A stretch of 64,000 nt of DNA from Sebastes aleutianus (taxonomy: Eukaryota; Chordata; Actinopteri; Perciformes; Sebastidae): positions 17,041,629 to 17,105,628 of the forward strand of contig CAKAKS010000032.1 of the NCBI GenBank assembly GCA_916700875.1, read 5' to 3'. Positions 37,905 through 51,009 of this stretch are shown in pieces. The notes beneath the pieces are model-generated. The model had not been told where the DNA came from. It saw only the letters and a program-made list of their open reading frames with translations, and did no database searches. The number at the start of each line of letters is the position of its first letter. Within the stretch, counting starts at the first letter, position 1. The translations under genes were made by a program, and so were the position numbers.

Positions 37905-39959
37905 CAACAGTCTGGACTTGAACTGAAGACAATGCAGTTACATGCACCCCCGAGACCCTGCTCTTTATTATTGTATTTTTTGGTGGAGTGGAGGCATGTA
38001 GCATGACATGAATGTTTTTTCTACAGGTGAAGCAGAGGCAACATCAATATGTATTTGATATATTCAGCGGTTACTATATGTTCTCTTTTGTGATATGGCA
38101 ACTTTTTTTTGCAAAATGTCAGCTACATTTTTCCAGTTTCTGGTGTTCCCACTCTGGATTTTATGTGCAAAGTGGATAAAACCGGTGGCTAAAAATGTAA
38201 GATATGACACCACTTGTATCGGCATATAGCATCAGTCATATTGACAACCTGCTGTACAATCACAGAGAGTTGCAGCTGACAGCATATGGGATTCATAAAT
38301 GATTCAATGAAGAATTCAGCCATGTCAGAAGATTAACTTGAGTGTCCTCTCTGGACTGTGTTTTCAAAAACATTAGTTTTGAATGCCAAAATGGAGAGAA
38401 AAAGATGCATTTTAATAGCAAACATGGCCTAACTCCCTCACCCCCCCACACCCCTTCCTCTCTGCAGCAACACTCTCCTGTTGATGGGTGTGATCCTGCA
38501 TGTGGTGAGTGAGGAGAGCAAGGACACCATGTGGTTCTCTCCTGCGTAACACACACACCAAATGCACGTACACACATCTGTGTACACACCACCGACCCCA
38601 TTACCCACCACCACCGCCTCCGCGACTGCCCCACATGACCCTTCATGCTCTCCTGAGCTGTAGCAGAGCGCCCAGACACATCAGCGGGCTTCTGATTGAC
38701 AGGCCGTGAAGATACACCAACATGGTCTCCATTTAGCTCAAGTACCGCACCGCCATCACCTCAGAAACCCCCACCCACCCTCCTCTCCATGTCCCGGGAG
38801 AAAACACACTTGAGCCAAAGTGTTTCAGAGCAGGATGTTTCCTGGGGAGAAAAGGTTTCGTCTCGGGTCAGCGTGCACTGCTGCGATGGAGGGTGCTTTT
38901 TCACGAGGGTGTGTGAGGGAGGAGGGGGGGGCGGTCAGCTTATGGTGAGAGGATGGAGGGAAACCGAGAGGAGGAGGGGTAGCGAGAAATGGAAACAAGG
39001 CGTGTGGATGTTTGAAGAAGCGAAGCATGGCATAGGTAGGATGGCAAGAGTGTGTGTGTGTGTTGGGAAGCGGCTGGAAGTGGAAGTTGGGTGGTGGGGT
39101 AGCGGGGTGTCTGGGGGTTAGAGAGTTTGGAGAGGTGAGGTGGCGGAGGGGGTGCTGAGGGTGTTTAGTCCTGAGAGGAAACATTAGCAAAGCGAGGAGG
39201 AAAAGCTGCCAAATTAACTTCTCACCCTTTCAATCACACCCCTGAGAGTTCCTGCCCCACTTTACTTCTGCCGATCTGGCTCCACTTTTTGGATGAAGGA
39301 GTTGTTTCTTTTTTCATCCTTTCCCTTTTTTTTCTCTTTTGGCCCTGCACCGTAGAGAAACATTGCACCCTCACACCAACCCAAGCGCAACCTTATGACC
39401 CTCTACACCCTTCCCCATGCATCTCATCCCCCCCTGTTGCACCCCGTTTCGCAAAACCGACTACAAACACCAGTTGCGCAGCCAATCAGGTTGCAGGACC
39501 TCCCTCTGCCTCCGCTCCTGATTCTGCAGCAGCGGAAGGGGCTTCGAACATGCCTGTCCGAAATAACAGTAACGTGTCAGAAATCAAACTCATACCTTGT
39601 TAAATATATCCACTCTCAAACACTGGCCAACAGGCTTAATCGAGCCCCAGAGAAAAGAGAAAATCGCTCAATGTATCACATCATTCTAGGAAGAGAGAAA
39701 AAACAGCATTAATGTGGGTTTAAAAGATCACCAGAGGAGTGGAGCAGATGGTCTTTCATGACTGGTGCTTTTGTAAAGCCATCCATGTGCATTCAGCTCA
39801 ACCCGCTCCAGCCCAAGCAGCATGGTCTGGAGTGTGGTAATACAGTTCAGACCTCTCTCCTCCTCTCCGCCGTTCTCTCCCGCCCTCCCTGACATTCCTA
39901 CACAGAGCCGTTCTGCCCTAATTTGTTTGTATTTGTGCATTTTTTTTTCCAGCTTTGCC

Positions 39960-40330
39960 TGCTTTCTGTTCTCGCTCCCTCTCTGTCATGTACCAGATTA
40001 GGTGGTGGGTTCCTCCTCCTTTAGGTCCCCTTCAATCTAAAATAGATGATTAGAGTCATTCTGCAAGACAAATGTAACTTTTCTGGACGCTCTAAATCTG
40101 TTTAGGCACATTTAATAGTGTCAATTATTGTGAGGCCAGACGGGGGACTTGGGCCTTTCTGTAGTCAGGGCCCTTAATAACATTGGCTACAATGAGAAGC
40201 AGATGCTGACCCGCTTGGTCCCTTTGAAAAAAGACATTTGAGTAGCTCTGCTTCTAATTTATGAGCCCCCCTCCACATCTGGAATTCTTTATAATTAAAA
40301 CATAAACCCCAAAGTTCTACTTCCACCTGT
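39960..40330. promoter_or_regulatory. Candidate conserved non-coding element
   Basis: A repeat-free block with ATAGATGATTAGAGTCATT, CAATTATTGTGAG, CTTCTAATTTATGAG, TATAATTAAAACATAAA and CACCTGTCAAACG. Dense homeobox, E-box and forkhead-like words without coding structure are typical of vertebrate developmental enhancers. Conservation was not tested. Confidence 0.33.
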
Positions 40331-40978
40331 CAAACGTTGAGAAGATGAACATAGTAATGGGCTTCTCCTGCATCGGTGGAGAGATGGAGAGACTGGTTTT
40401 GCTTGTTCTTTTTTTTTTTAAGGGAGGGAAAAGAGGCAATAAGGGGGTGCAAAGAGAGGCCTTCTTTTGTGATTGTTTTGCTTTATGGCAAGGTCTGGTG
40501 CACTGCATGATTCTCAGCTCTGCAAGTTTAACACAAGCTACTACAAATGCATCCACAAAATTTAGATATTTAGAGTCAAAATTGACCCAAATCTGGGAAG
40601 GAAAACAAGAAAAAACATGTAATTTTTGTTCTTTTGAAGTCTCTCAAGAATTAGGTTCAAAGTGATGAAAGACAAAAGCATTACAGCGAGGCGGAAACAA
40701 AGATTTCCGATCTCACACTCGAACAGGAAGCATCACGTTCAAGCTTAATAGATTTCCCTTCCATGTATTAGCAAGTAATCAAAGCAAAGAAATGGATTTG
40801 CCATGGCTGGCAAATAACATAATTGCCCATGATAGGGTTTGTTCCAACAGATCAATAGGACCTACATGTGTGGGTGTGCATGTGTACGTGTCTGCGGAGG
40901 TGTGCGAGCGCAAAGCCTCTCAGACTTAAAGCTCCCTTCATTAAATCGAATTAAGATCCTGCACCCAGCAGATTAATT

Positions 40979-41040
40979 TTCTTTGTCTTTTTTCTTCTCC
41001 TTTCTTCCTCTCCTTCTCCCTCCTCCTCCTCACACCCTCC
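40979..41040 (+). repeat. Polypyrimidine tract
   Basis: Almost pure C/T over about 60 bp, next to a TTAAATCGAATTAAG block at 40940. Confidence 0.8.
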
Positions 41041-42517
41041 GTCCGAGACAAAAGCAGCTGTGAGAGGGGCCGTCGAGCTTGTGGAGGTTGGAGAGTGCAG
41101 CTCGTGCAGTTAATCCTGCTGTGAGTATGGCCATGAGGACAGCATTCCTTCCATTTTCTCCGCTATTACCAGATCACCATAATTAAGTCTTCAGTGTTAA
41201 CGGGGCAGCCGGGTCTGGACAGAGAGCTGATCCGCACCAGCTTCCTGTGGCTACTGCTAGAAATGAGGAGGGGGTCCCACATGCTGAGTATATAGAGGAA
41301 AAGGGGTGTCTGAGAAACAAATGCACACCTGTAACACCTGCAATACCACTCATGGCCATATGAGTGTACATGGATGAACACATGAAAATGCAGCCATATT
41401 CCCAAAGTGAAGGTCATCATAGGTATCACGCTCCCATTGCGGGGTCCTCGCAAATCTTCCTCATCATTCTCCCTGAAGACCCTCCGTTGTTATACTGTCA
41501 ACTCAGCTGTGATGAAGCGAGGCAACGCTGTCTGCAGGTGTGAGGCCATTGAAACCAGACCAAAGTAGTTCCCAACAACGACATAAAATAAAATGCACAG
41601 CCTCAAAGGAGGTGGAGGCGGGTGTTTTTAAAAGGGAGGAGGAGGTTGCGCTGTTGTCCTGAGGGGGGGAGAAATGAGCACAGTGTGTGACAAGTTTGGG
41701 AAAAGAAAAGCGGGGCAGCGGGGAGGAGAAAATGAGCTAAACAAGGTGGACGGAGAAAGAGAGGGCAGACTGTGAAGGAAAAAGGGGGGAAAGTGGCAGA
41801 AAAATCGGGTGAGAGGAGGGGAGCAGGGTGAGCTACTACGCAGGGAGGGAGAGGGAGCGAGAGAGAGAGGAGGGCCTCTTTGTGGATCATTGACAGATAA
41901 TGGGCTCATTAGGCCAAACGTAGCTTAAAAAGGCTGTGGCTCTCTAAACAAACAGAACGGGCGCTGAGGAGACGGACTTAAGGGCCCGACATGGAGAGAG
42001 ATATAATGAGGCCTTCCGCCCCCGTCCTGCAGAGCAAAGGGAAGCCTACCAACTGGCCGCCCGCTCAAATTCTCCAACGATCCACCAACCTGCTTCAACC
42101 CCAGTTGCCCTCAACTCCCTCACAAAATACATCCTCTGATTCACTGTCAAACTTGACCCTTGTCTCATTGTATCTAGATTTTTTCTTATTTATGGCTATT
42201 TGGGTTCATTGAAAGATGTGTTTTCGAAATAGGCGTATATTTGAAAATGCATCTTTTCCTCTCTGTTTTGGCCCTCTGTCCACACTCAGCTTTTCAAAAG
42301 TTGTCTCCACGATGAATAATTTTGGTCTTTGGTAAGGTTATGGTTGGGTGTTGCAGAGATAGCTGGAGTTAGGATAGGGTTAGATTGAGGTTAAGCATCA
42401 CAGAAAATGACTGGTTGAGGTTAGGGATAAATTTGGGCTCAGGTTAAGGAAGAGGGAAACACAAATCAATGGGAAAAACCAACTTCAACGCCACTCTTGT
42501 GCTTTATTATGCATTGT

Positions 42518-42845
42518 GTCGACTTGTCAATCAAAAGGTAGCCAAGCCCTAAAGCATACCCTGCTTTATGGTCTATTTGACTCTAAATGGGACCATAATT
42601 TACTAAATGAACATCATGCTGTTTTGAAGAAGACTTGAAACTAGCGATTGAGACCATAAACTCATGTTTGCAATGTTTACTGAGGTAATAAATCAAGTGA
42701 GAAGTAGGATAATTTTCTCATAGATTTCTATACAATCAGACTTCTTTTTGCAACCAGAGGAGTCGCCCCCTGCTGGCTGTTAAAAAGAATGCAAGTTTAA
42801 GGCACTTCCGTATTGGCTTCACTTTTCAGACCCTGTGGTGGCCTA
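42518..42845 (+). repeat. Dispersed teleost repeat (CGCCCCCTGCTGGC family)
   Basis: Contains TCAATCAAAAGGTAGCC, TTATGGTCTATTTGACTC, GAGGAGTCGCCCCCTGCTGG and TTCCGTATTGGCTTCAC in the order I know from a very frequent percomorph interspersed repeat. Its class was not determined. Confidence 0.7.
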
Positions 42846-44639
42846 CTGCTTCTGATCCTCTCTGTGATCATTTATTCTAAATGTGAATATGGAGAGTAAT
42901 TGATGTAATTAACTTTATTTCGTCAGATGGCTTCAAAATCATTTTGCTGCACATCTTAAAACATCAGCACAGGAAATATTGTTCACCTGGTTAACAGCTA
43001 ATCAAAAACCACAATCAAATTACTTTTTAATATTTTAATGCTGTTTGTCAAATTAATTATGATGAAGAAGAACATTTACCATTTTTCCTATTGTTTTGGA
43101 ATTTTAGTGTAGAGCAAGACTTTTGCGAAAACCTGAAAAAACCTGAGTGTCGTTTTGCATCGTTTTGACACATAAAATGCTGTTTTTGTATACAGCCTGC
43201 TTATTCCAGACAAAGTCATAAGCTCACACACACACACAAATACAAACACTCCTCAACTCCCCTTGCTCCACTTAGTGGCCTGGCTCACACATCAGCCACC
43301 CAAGTCTTACTCACTGCGAGCAAGTCTGTTTGTTGACGAGTGGGAAATACTCACTTTGACTCATGCATTAGATCGGTTCTCCTTCACAAAACACCTGGAG
43401 CTATTTATTTTCCGTCACCTTGTAAAAAGCAGTCAACATCATACTGTATACGCCATCGCGCTGTATTACTCACTCATTAGGGCTTAGCATTCCGGCACTG
43501 TCCTCATCCCCGGCTCTCCCAGAGGAGCAATATCGAGAAGAGAAACCCTCAAATGGTGCAAATAAAATGTTACTGAGAAGGCAGAAGAAATGTGAGCTGC
43601 AGTGTTAAATGCTTGTGGTAAAAGGATGCTGTTCCAACAAAGACGTTTGTGGGAAACTCAAATTCCTATTAAGCAATTGGGACGTGAGCTGCATTGCCAG
43701 AAGGGGATAGGCCTTCAGTTGTGTTCACTCAGATGCCACTTACAGTAAAGAACCATCTCTGTGCAGCAATTGCTTTGGTGAATAACAAATTCCTTTAGAG
43801 GTCCAAATTGATATTGTATGACAGCGCATGCGATTGAAGTGCTCCACTGTAGCATACTATTAGGTACCATGGCTGTAAGCAATAACAGAGCAGTTCGCCT
43901 TGAACTCCTTTGTAATCAACTCGGGGGAAACGTTAACACAGAGCATGGCCATCCGACCATTGAAACTGCCACGAGATTTATAGTGAGAAGAAGTAAAGAG
44001 GCTGCTGTCTGGTTCTCCAGGAAACCAAAATATCTTCCTCTCCTCTCCCATTACAGAATGTTTGCCTTTGTTTTCCCGTTATTAATACCAATATATTACG
44101 CTGGGAAAAAAGCAGGAGAGCATGACTTGGAAGGACAGAATAAAAAATGGAGGTATTGTAAAGGAGGCCGGGGCAGATTCTGTTCATATCCAGCTGCTTC
44201 CCTGCTCATCACGCTGAGAACTAACATGAAACACACTCACGCTACGGCCTCCTCTCACACACATCTGAAATCCATTAAGGATACTGATGGAGGACCAAGC
44301 CTCTGAGGGGACTTGCGGTCCCATCTCTCAGCTCCTCTCCTAGAAAAGAAAGGAAGGGAAGGGGGAAGACGAAAGAGATTGAAAAAATTGTATATTTCTG
44401 ACAATCAGATATTGGTCCAGACTTGGGCTACAAAGCACGCTTTTTCTCCTCTAGATTGGAACCCAACCACTTCAACATATGCATACTCTTTTTTTACCAA
44501 GTTAATATAACACAACATGATTGACTTATTTATTTCTCATAGTCTAATCAATTCAACAACAGAAATGTATCCTCATACAACAGTTTGTATGCTATAACTT
44601 CCGAAAACTCATTTTTCATGCTTTTTTCTACAAATGTCC
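42846..44639. other. Intergenic, no gene seen
   Basis: A repeat-poor stretch at 43800-44300 includes an open frame (43818-44306) with no family resemblance. The base composition is even. Part may be a non-coding regulatory element, but there is no direct support. Confidence 0.4.
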
Positions 44640-45190
44640 TGCAACACGTGACGCATGTGTCAATTTACGCTTCAGTCTTTACAAAGTAAATTTCCCTCTT
44701 CACAGAAAATAGCTTGGTTAGGTTTAGGCGACAAAACGACTTAGTTAGGATTAGGAAAAGATCCACTGGGTTAGGTTTAGGAAAAGATTGACTTGGTTAG
44801 GTTTAGGCAACAAAAGGACTTAGTTAGGTTTAGGAAAAGATCACTGTTTGGGTTAAAATAACACCAGAAGTGGCGTAACTTAAGTACGGAAATTACGTTA
44901 CAAAAAATACTTACTTAGGTTTAGGATAAGATTGTGGTTTGGGTTAAAATAACACCGGAAGTGGTGTTACTTAAATACGGAAGTTATGTGACAATTAACT
45001 CCATGTTGACTTCTGGTTTCACACGGGGTACGATCAGCGGTCTCCTGGGCGTAGGTCCGGTGTTTTTTGACCAACCCATCCACCCTGGAGTCGTCCCTAT
45101 ATGGTGGTTATCATTCTTTATACTTCCGGGTTAACAATTACGTGGATTACATACGAATTGACTTCATGGGATATGTAATTACAGTGCATT
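44640..45190 (-). mobile_element. TTAGGTTTAGG-family MITE, inverted copy
   Basis: Tandem-like blocks of GGTTAGGTTTAGGCAACAAAA and TTAGGAAAAGAT, then GTTAAAATAACACC and CAATTACGTGGATTACATACG. This is the reverse complement of the order in the 1800-2503 element, so it is the same family in opposite orientation. The outer inverted repeats are not clear here. Confidence 0.7.
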
Positions 45191-46057
45191 AGTTTTCATA
45201 GGTATAGCGTTTAACGGTGTATGAGAATAGCCTGAACAACACATATAAATGTCCACTTCACAGGACAATGCATAAACAGGAAAGAAATCTGAACAGATGG
45301 GGCACTAGAACAGACATATAAAATGACTTAAGTACCACAGGGTTTTGAGGTATGTCTTTCTACTTTACCAAGCATTATAGCATGTAACCAAACAGGCCCT
45401 AAAATAGTTAAATTGACAATAAACAGAATAGATTAATAGACAATAAACAATTTGCAATACTTGTAACGAATAGACAGCAGCCTAGTAGACAAAAAATAGG
45501 TATGTTCTTTGCTCTGGTTACCACAGCAGCAGTTTTTGCAGAGTCTGGATCATAGCCTGTCTTTGAGGGTCCCCGGGCCTTTCTGTAAAAACATTCCAAA
45601 GCTGTCTGTGGGATCTGTCTATTCCCTGGGAACGTTTCCCCACTCAGATAAGTCAACCCTGACAGTGTGAAACATCATCTGAAAACACCGAGGATCGGCC
45701 CAACACATGTAGGTCTCCGTGCAGGGCCACAGAGGTCCTAGGGGCAGAACACTCACCTTGTAAATGACAGGCAGATCTAAAAAGAGAAAGTGTTCTCATG
45801 GACAATGTGTTAAACATCACCTTTGTGCTCAGGGATTGTCATCCTTCCTGGAAGAGAGGTTAAAAGGCAGTTATTCTGAAAGCAGTGCGGCACACTTCAA
45901 TGCAGGTGCAGAGACAAAGAAACTTTTTTGCTGATATGTCTTAGCTTGACTTAAAACTGGAAGCAGCTCTGTTTGATGGTAACCAAACCCACATAGCAGT
46001 GTCTTTAAACAGCCCGTTCGCACGAAAAGGTGTATGAATGACACGATAATGCATGAT
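45191..46057. other. Intergenic, no gene seen
   Basis: AT-rich, no repeats or frames that I can name. Confidence 0.4.
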
Positions 46058-46390
46058 GTTTTCCAACAAACACAGGACTTTCAATTGGGAGACAAGTGCT
46101 CAAAACCGGTGTTTTGTTTTGTAAGTTACATTAGTGACGTGTTTTTTAGTGATGTTTGTGACGTGTTTTCCGTACTTATGTTACGTTGTTTCCATACATA
46201 TTTTGTTTAGTTTACGCACCTATTTAAGCCCAACCATGACGTTTTCCAACAAACACAGGATTTTCAACCAGGAGACCGGTGTTCAAAACCAGTGTATTGT
46301 TTTGTAAGTTACATTAGTGACGTTTGTGACGTGTTTTCCGTACTTATGTTACGTTGTTTTCGTACATATTCTATTTAGCCCAACCATGAA
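46058..46390 (+). repeat. Two-unit tandem repeat, period 183 bp
   Basis: Units begin GTTTTCCAACAAACACAGGA at 46058 and 46241 and share the blocks TAAGTTACATTAGTGACG and CCGTACTTATGTTACGTTG. The second unit is shorter. A third start (GTTTTTCC at 46391) is followed by a TTGTTGCCTAAACAT block, which links it to the TTAGGTTTAGG family. Confidence 0.8.
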
Positions 46391-46619
46391 GTTTTTCCTA
46401 ATCCTAAATGCTCTTGTTGCCTAAACATAAGTGAGTGGGACGTTACCGTAGTTTTGTTGCGTGGTGTATAAATGACACATGAAAAGCCTAAAATGCATCC
46501 TCATGACACGTGGAATGTCCTTCCTTGTAATGTCGTGCTATTTATACGCCTTCCCGTGAGATTAGCTCACTAATTAACATGTTATATCTCCGAAGTGTAA
46601 AAAGTTCTGCCTTATCTTC

Positions 46620-46804
46620 GGACAGATCCATGCTAGCTGTTCCCCCTCTTTCCAATCTTAATGCTAAGCTAAACTAATAGCCTGATGGCTGTAACCCTAT
46701 CATTAATGGACATACTGTATAAATGAGAGTGGTATCAACTTTTTCACCTAACTCTCAGCAAGAAAGCAAATATGCATATTTACCAAAATGTCAAACTATT
46801 CCTT
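46620..46804 (+). repeat. Dispersed repeat copy (TATGCTAAGCTAA family)
   Basis: The longer of two copies in the window. It has GCTAGCTGTTCCCCC, ATGCTAAGCTAAACTAA, GAGAGTGGTATCAA and the end TCAAACTATTCCTTTAA. It is known to me as a frequent fish genomic repeat. Confidence 0.7.
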
Positions 46805-46828
46805 TAATACGTCTTTTTTTTGGGGGTA

Positions 46829-46844
46829 GGGGGGGGGGGGGGGG
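46829..46844 (+). repeat. G16 homopolymer
   Basis: Sixteen G in a row, preceded by TGGGGGTA, at the edge of the dispersed repeat ending at 46804. It may form a quadruplex. Confidence 0.9.
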
Positions 46845-47984
46845 CAAGAGAACAAGTTTAGCTGTGAAAAATAGAGTGACAGATAAGCAGTGTGTGGATT
46901 GAAGAGAAAATGAAAATGGGAGAAAATGAGCTGGAGAAGGTGTTTGTCTAAACAAGGTAACACTAGCTCCCTGTTTGATGTGTATAAAGCTGAGTGAGAG
47001 GAACATCACCCTGCTGTCTCCTCTACTTGTTTACTTCAGCATGTTACCCCATCGGGCCACCCCAAATGGACCCCCACACACACGGACCCACAGACAAACA
47101 GAGGGATAAAGAGAAGGATAGTGTGAAAGAGAGGAAAGACACACCTCATTAATCGTCCTGGCACTTTCCACTCCACGGCTGTCTGTTTCGCCAGCAAGTT
47201 TACTTTTACGTGGAGGTGAAAGTGACTGATACCCAAACGGCCGCCTTAAAATGCAAAATGTTCAACGTCACCCACAAGTAATAATTTACACAGTTTGTAA
47301 TTTACACGCCGTACTATTTTCTGAACTCTTTCATGCCCTCTGCGTTGCTCGTCTGTTAAAATAGAATTCCCAATATGTTTCTCCTGGCTGGCGTGTTAAG
47401 GAGTGAAGCTAGTCTATTATGACGTGTTAAAGAGAGCACGTCAAAACTTACATGTACAGTTACTGAGTTTGCCTGATAAGTTTTGTGGTCTAAAGATGGA
47501 AGTGCTCTGACTCACTCACACCAAGTTATTTTACTGAAGTGAAAGACTTCCGTCTGCAGACACAAACCAGGCAGGCAGACTTGTCCACCGTATAAAACGG
47601 TGCGGCATGTCCGTTTGAACTATTAAAGTAGACAAAAATAAATGTTTCAAGGAAGCAGTGGTCTGGTGGTGCGTTGTGTTAAAAGAAGTGTCCAACATTT
47701 CCGGAAATGGACTGCAGTGAGTTAGGCGAGAAGATCGCAGTGACTCCCTTGAGTCTTGTCCTCACTGTAAGGTTTCCAGGCAACCAGCAGAATCTCCAGG
47801 AAGTCACTGTTCCTGGCCAAGAAATATTCTGGCACATAACTCCACATAAAACCCGCAACTTGTCATTTTCACACTTTGTTTTTTTCAATGGATTAAACCA
47901 ACAAGATACAACATGTTAGTTAGTCTGTGAGCACTAGAGATGGCTGGCAGGTGGACTTTTGAAACTTTTGGTTGAGCCAGGCTA
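46845..47984. other. Intergenic, no gene seen
   Basis: Unique-looking sequence with short chance frames only. Confidence 0.4.
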
Positions 47985-48095
47985 GCTGTTTCCCTCAGTT
48001 TCCCGTCTTTATGCTAAGCTAAACTAACTGTCTCCTTGTCCCAGTTTCTCATTTAAATCTTGGTAAGAAAGCAAATAAGTGTGTGATTCCTTTAA
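47985..48095 (+). repeat. Dispersed repeat copy (TATGCTAAGCTAA family)
   Basis: Shares GCTAGCTGTTTCCC, TATGCTAAGCTAAACTAA and AAGAAAGCAAATA with 46620-46804, in the same order. I recall this as a common teleost interspersed repeat; the class was not determined. Confidence 0.65.
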
Positions 48096-48214
48096 TCTTG
48101 CTGGTATGCAAGAAAGAAAGTTCAAACAATATGTGAACATGAGCTACTCTCTCTCAAAGCCAGAAACCAGAGAAGTAAGTCTCAATCTTGGGATGTCAAG
48201 AGCTGCTCCATAGA

Positions 48215-48742
48215 CATTGGCTGCATCTGCATATTATGCGCTACATACTCAATATATGTACTATCGTTCAACAAGCTGTTGAGTGAATAAACAGTTGTAT
48301 GTATCTTTTTGGACACACGGAAGTGTTACCACGTCACTTCCTGAGAGCCTCCTTGCCGGTTAGAGATGCGTAACCATGGTGACCCGTTACAACCTCACGT
48401 GACCAAACGATGATTAGTGAGAATCCTAAAGCCTGAACTAATTTAAAAACTATATAATACCTATAGCAAAGTGGAATCTTATTCTTACACTTGTTATGGA
48501 CGTTACAGAGCTGTCCACCATTGTCTGTTATGATGACGTTGGCGTTACTACCGCATTGCATTGTGGAATATTCATGCCGGCGTAGTGTCCAGTGTTTGCA
48601 TACTGTAATATTTCACCGGGAATAGTATGCAATTTGCTTACTTTTGGTTTCATACTAAGGTTTCGGTCATACTAAAAAATGTCACATACATTTTTAGCGT
48701 ACTAAATAGCATGAAACTATGCAATTTTGGATGCAACCAATG
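48215..48742. mobile_element. 528-bp MITE with CATTGG..TGCATC termini
   Basis: The ends CATTGGCTGCATCTGCATA and, on the other strand, CATTGGTTGCATCCAAAATT are imperfect terminal inverted repeats. Subterminal words such as GCATACT and TACTAA recur. It has no coding capacity. Confidence 0.7.
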
Positions 48743-51009
48743 AATAGGGGACTGATTTTGTGGACACACAAAATGTTTGTTTTTTTCTTTTATATCCCTC
48801 AGTTGTGAAACAGAAAATGTACCCATATGCTCAGAATATTCCACTGAGTGCTCTCAGTGTCATCTATAACTCTCCCAATTAATCGTCTATGGAGCAGTTT
48901 CAGACTTTATACCTGATGACATCACAAATTTTAATTTTAGCACTCTAGTTTTTGGATTTTGGAGAGAGTTGTTCATGTTTGCTAATATTTTTGGACTGTC
49001 TTAGACCACAGGAATAATAATTTATGACACTATATGACATAAAGTTCCCCTTTAAGTCATTTTTATTTGTTTTTCAAGTAAAATAACAAAAGAGACAGCA
49101 ACACAGTCACAAAAACAAACAATAGACTTGATTATTACTGTAAGAGGTCTCACCTGTAAGAATGCATTGTAATTAAAATACCACCACATATAAAGGCTTA
49201 TTATTCTTGACAAGCTCACGTTCTCTCACACAAACAAATACAGGGACAGCAGTCAGGCAGCCCATCCTAGGCCGTGGCTCCAGTGTGGAGGGATATCAGA
49301 CTTGTGAATTGTAGCGGGGGAGTCTGAATGACAATGGGGTCTGGGAGCCCTGGAGGAGATCGTTATGGGCAGCAGGACCAGGCAGCGGCTGCCGTGTGCT
49401 GGAGTCAATAGCCCCAATCTCCCACCTGAACGTGGAGCCCAGACAGCCGGGGGGAGGTGGAGCCGCTGGCCTGACCTCGGCTACAGACTGCAGGGACGGA
49501 GGAGCCCCAGCCCAGACGGATCAACCGGGACTGTGATGTCTCTCTGCTTTAAGTCCCGCCCTGTTGGTGACCTGCATGTGCCCCTCCCTTCCATTATATT
49601 TGCCCAAAACCAGCCTTGTTAAATTCCACTCATCTACTACCAGCTCCTCCTCTTCAGGACGGCCTCTTGACCACACCCAGCTATCCCCACCTAAAACTGC
49701 TGTGCTCCGGTTTAATCACCTCTGGATGTGGGTGGAGGCGGGTGGGGGCTTTGGGGGGATGGAAGAGAAAACCACACATTACATCATGTATTTACTTATC
49801 CAGGGTTGCTAGCGAGTGACATGGAGAGTGGAGCTGGGTGGGGGGTGAAAGGTGAAGGATTCAGGAGTAAATGAGTCATGACCAAAAACCAAAGGGTTGG
49901 ATTCTGGGGACAAGGTTGCTTAAACACCAAACGGTTCACAACACCTCCATAAAGACACTAACATATCTGTGGTTGGAGCGTAAAAGTCCTACAACTTTCA
50001 CATGAGCACCTGGGGTTCGTGTGATTGCTACAGACAAATTTCTAACCTAATCCTCAGAGGCTTCCCAGATGTACACGTCTTGAACATAACACCATAATGT
50101 TTCCCAGAATACGGAGTAAGCACTTTGAGATTATTTGCTATTAATGAAAACAATTAGGGGCTCAGGCTTTTGGTAGCCTGCCAACTACCGTTTCAACATT
50201 TTTCCTCCCTCGCAAGTGGAATTTGAACTCTCTAAATTGCTTCCCTTTAGTAACAATGCCGTAAACACCCTCCAATCCCCTCTCAAACATCTGCCCATGG
50301 TCAACATCACATCGGTAACTGCTAGTGACATGTGCCGCAGATCGGCCTTGTAGTGCGTCCAACCACCCAACCTTATAGCGAGGTGGTGCGGCTCAGAGAG
50401 ACCAAACAGACCCAGTGAAGTCAATCAGCAGACTGTTCCATTTACCGTGAGTGTGGGATTTCTTTATTTCAATCGAGAGATCGTCCATCCTGAGAAAATA
50501 GGCGGCTAAGAGAGGGTGAAACAGAGGTAAAAAGAGAGGAGGTACGGAAGAAAAGGAAAGCAAAGGAAAACAGAGTAAGGGTGGACTTCCACTCATTCAT
50601 CTCTCATGTCCCAGCAACCCTTGCCTGTCTGTTGGAGCGGCAATGGCCCGCGCGGCGGAGACATCAAGCACATTCCAAGAGTCGGCCCAATTACGGGCAG
50701 ATGAGGGGCAGTTCTCTTTGTTTAAGAACAAAGCCAGAAGTGACACAACTGGTCTTTAAAGGGAGCTCTCACAGCCGTGGCTGCAGGAGAGGGGGGCCCA
50801 GTGGGTGGGGGAGGTGACCAGCTGGTTATAAATATCTATTTGGTCAGTTACTGGAAGGAAAATTTGCAGTTTGTTTGTCATCCACTCATCCAGGTGGTGG
50901 GCCTGGTGGTTGCAAAACATCAGAGCAGAAGGAGAGAGAGAGGGGGGGGAGAGAGAGAGGGGCCAACCTGTTTCAGTTAGACTGCCAGAGATGAGGAATT
51001 TCACTAATT
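48743..51009. other. Intergenic, no gene seen
   Basis: Mostly unique sequence. A GC-richer part at 49290-49720 has several short open frames but no family resemblance. A mixed block at 50580-50760 (TTGTTTAAGAACAAAGC, a SOX-like inverted motif) could be regulatory. A GA tract lies at 50932-50960. Confidence 0.5.

Larger units (their letters stand above)
37911..42517. other. Intergenic, repeat-poor, no gene seen
   Basis: One of the longest stretches without recognisable mobile elements. It has G-rich sequence at 38920-39160, the candidate element at 39960-40330, a pyrimidine tract, and purine-rich sequence at 41600-41880. The longer open frames (for example 38696-39121) are low-complexity and not genes. 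A TTAGG-type stretch at 42340-42450 is only loosely like the TTAGGTTTAGG family. Confidence 0.5.

Noticed and set aside
43818..44306. 162-codon + strand frame
   Set aside because: The longest frame in the desert, but the translation shows no family features and length alone is not enough in 64 kb.
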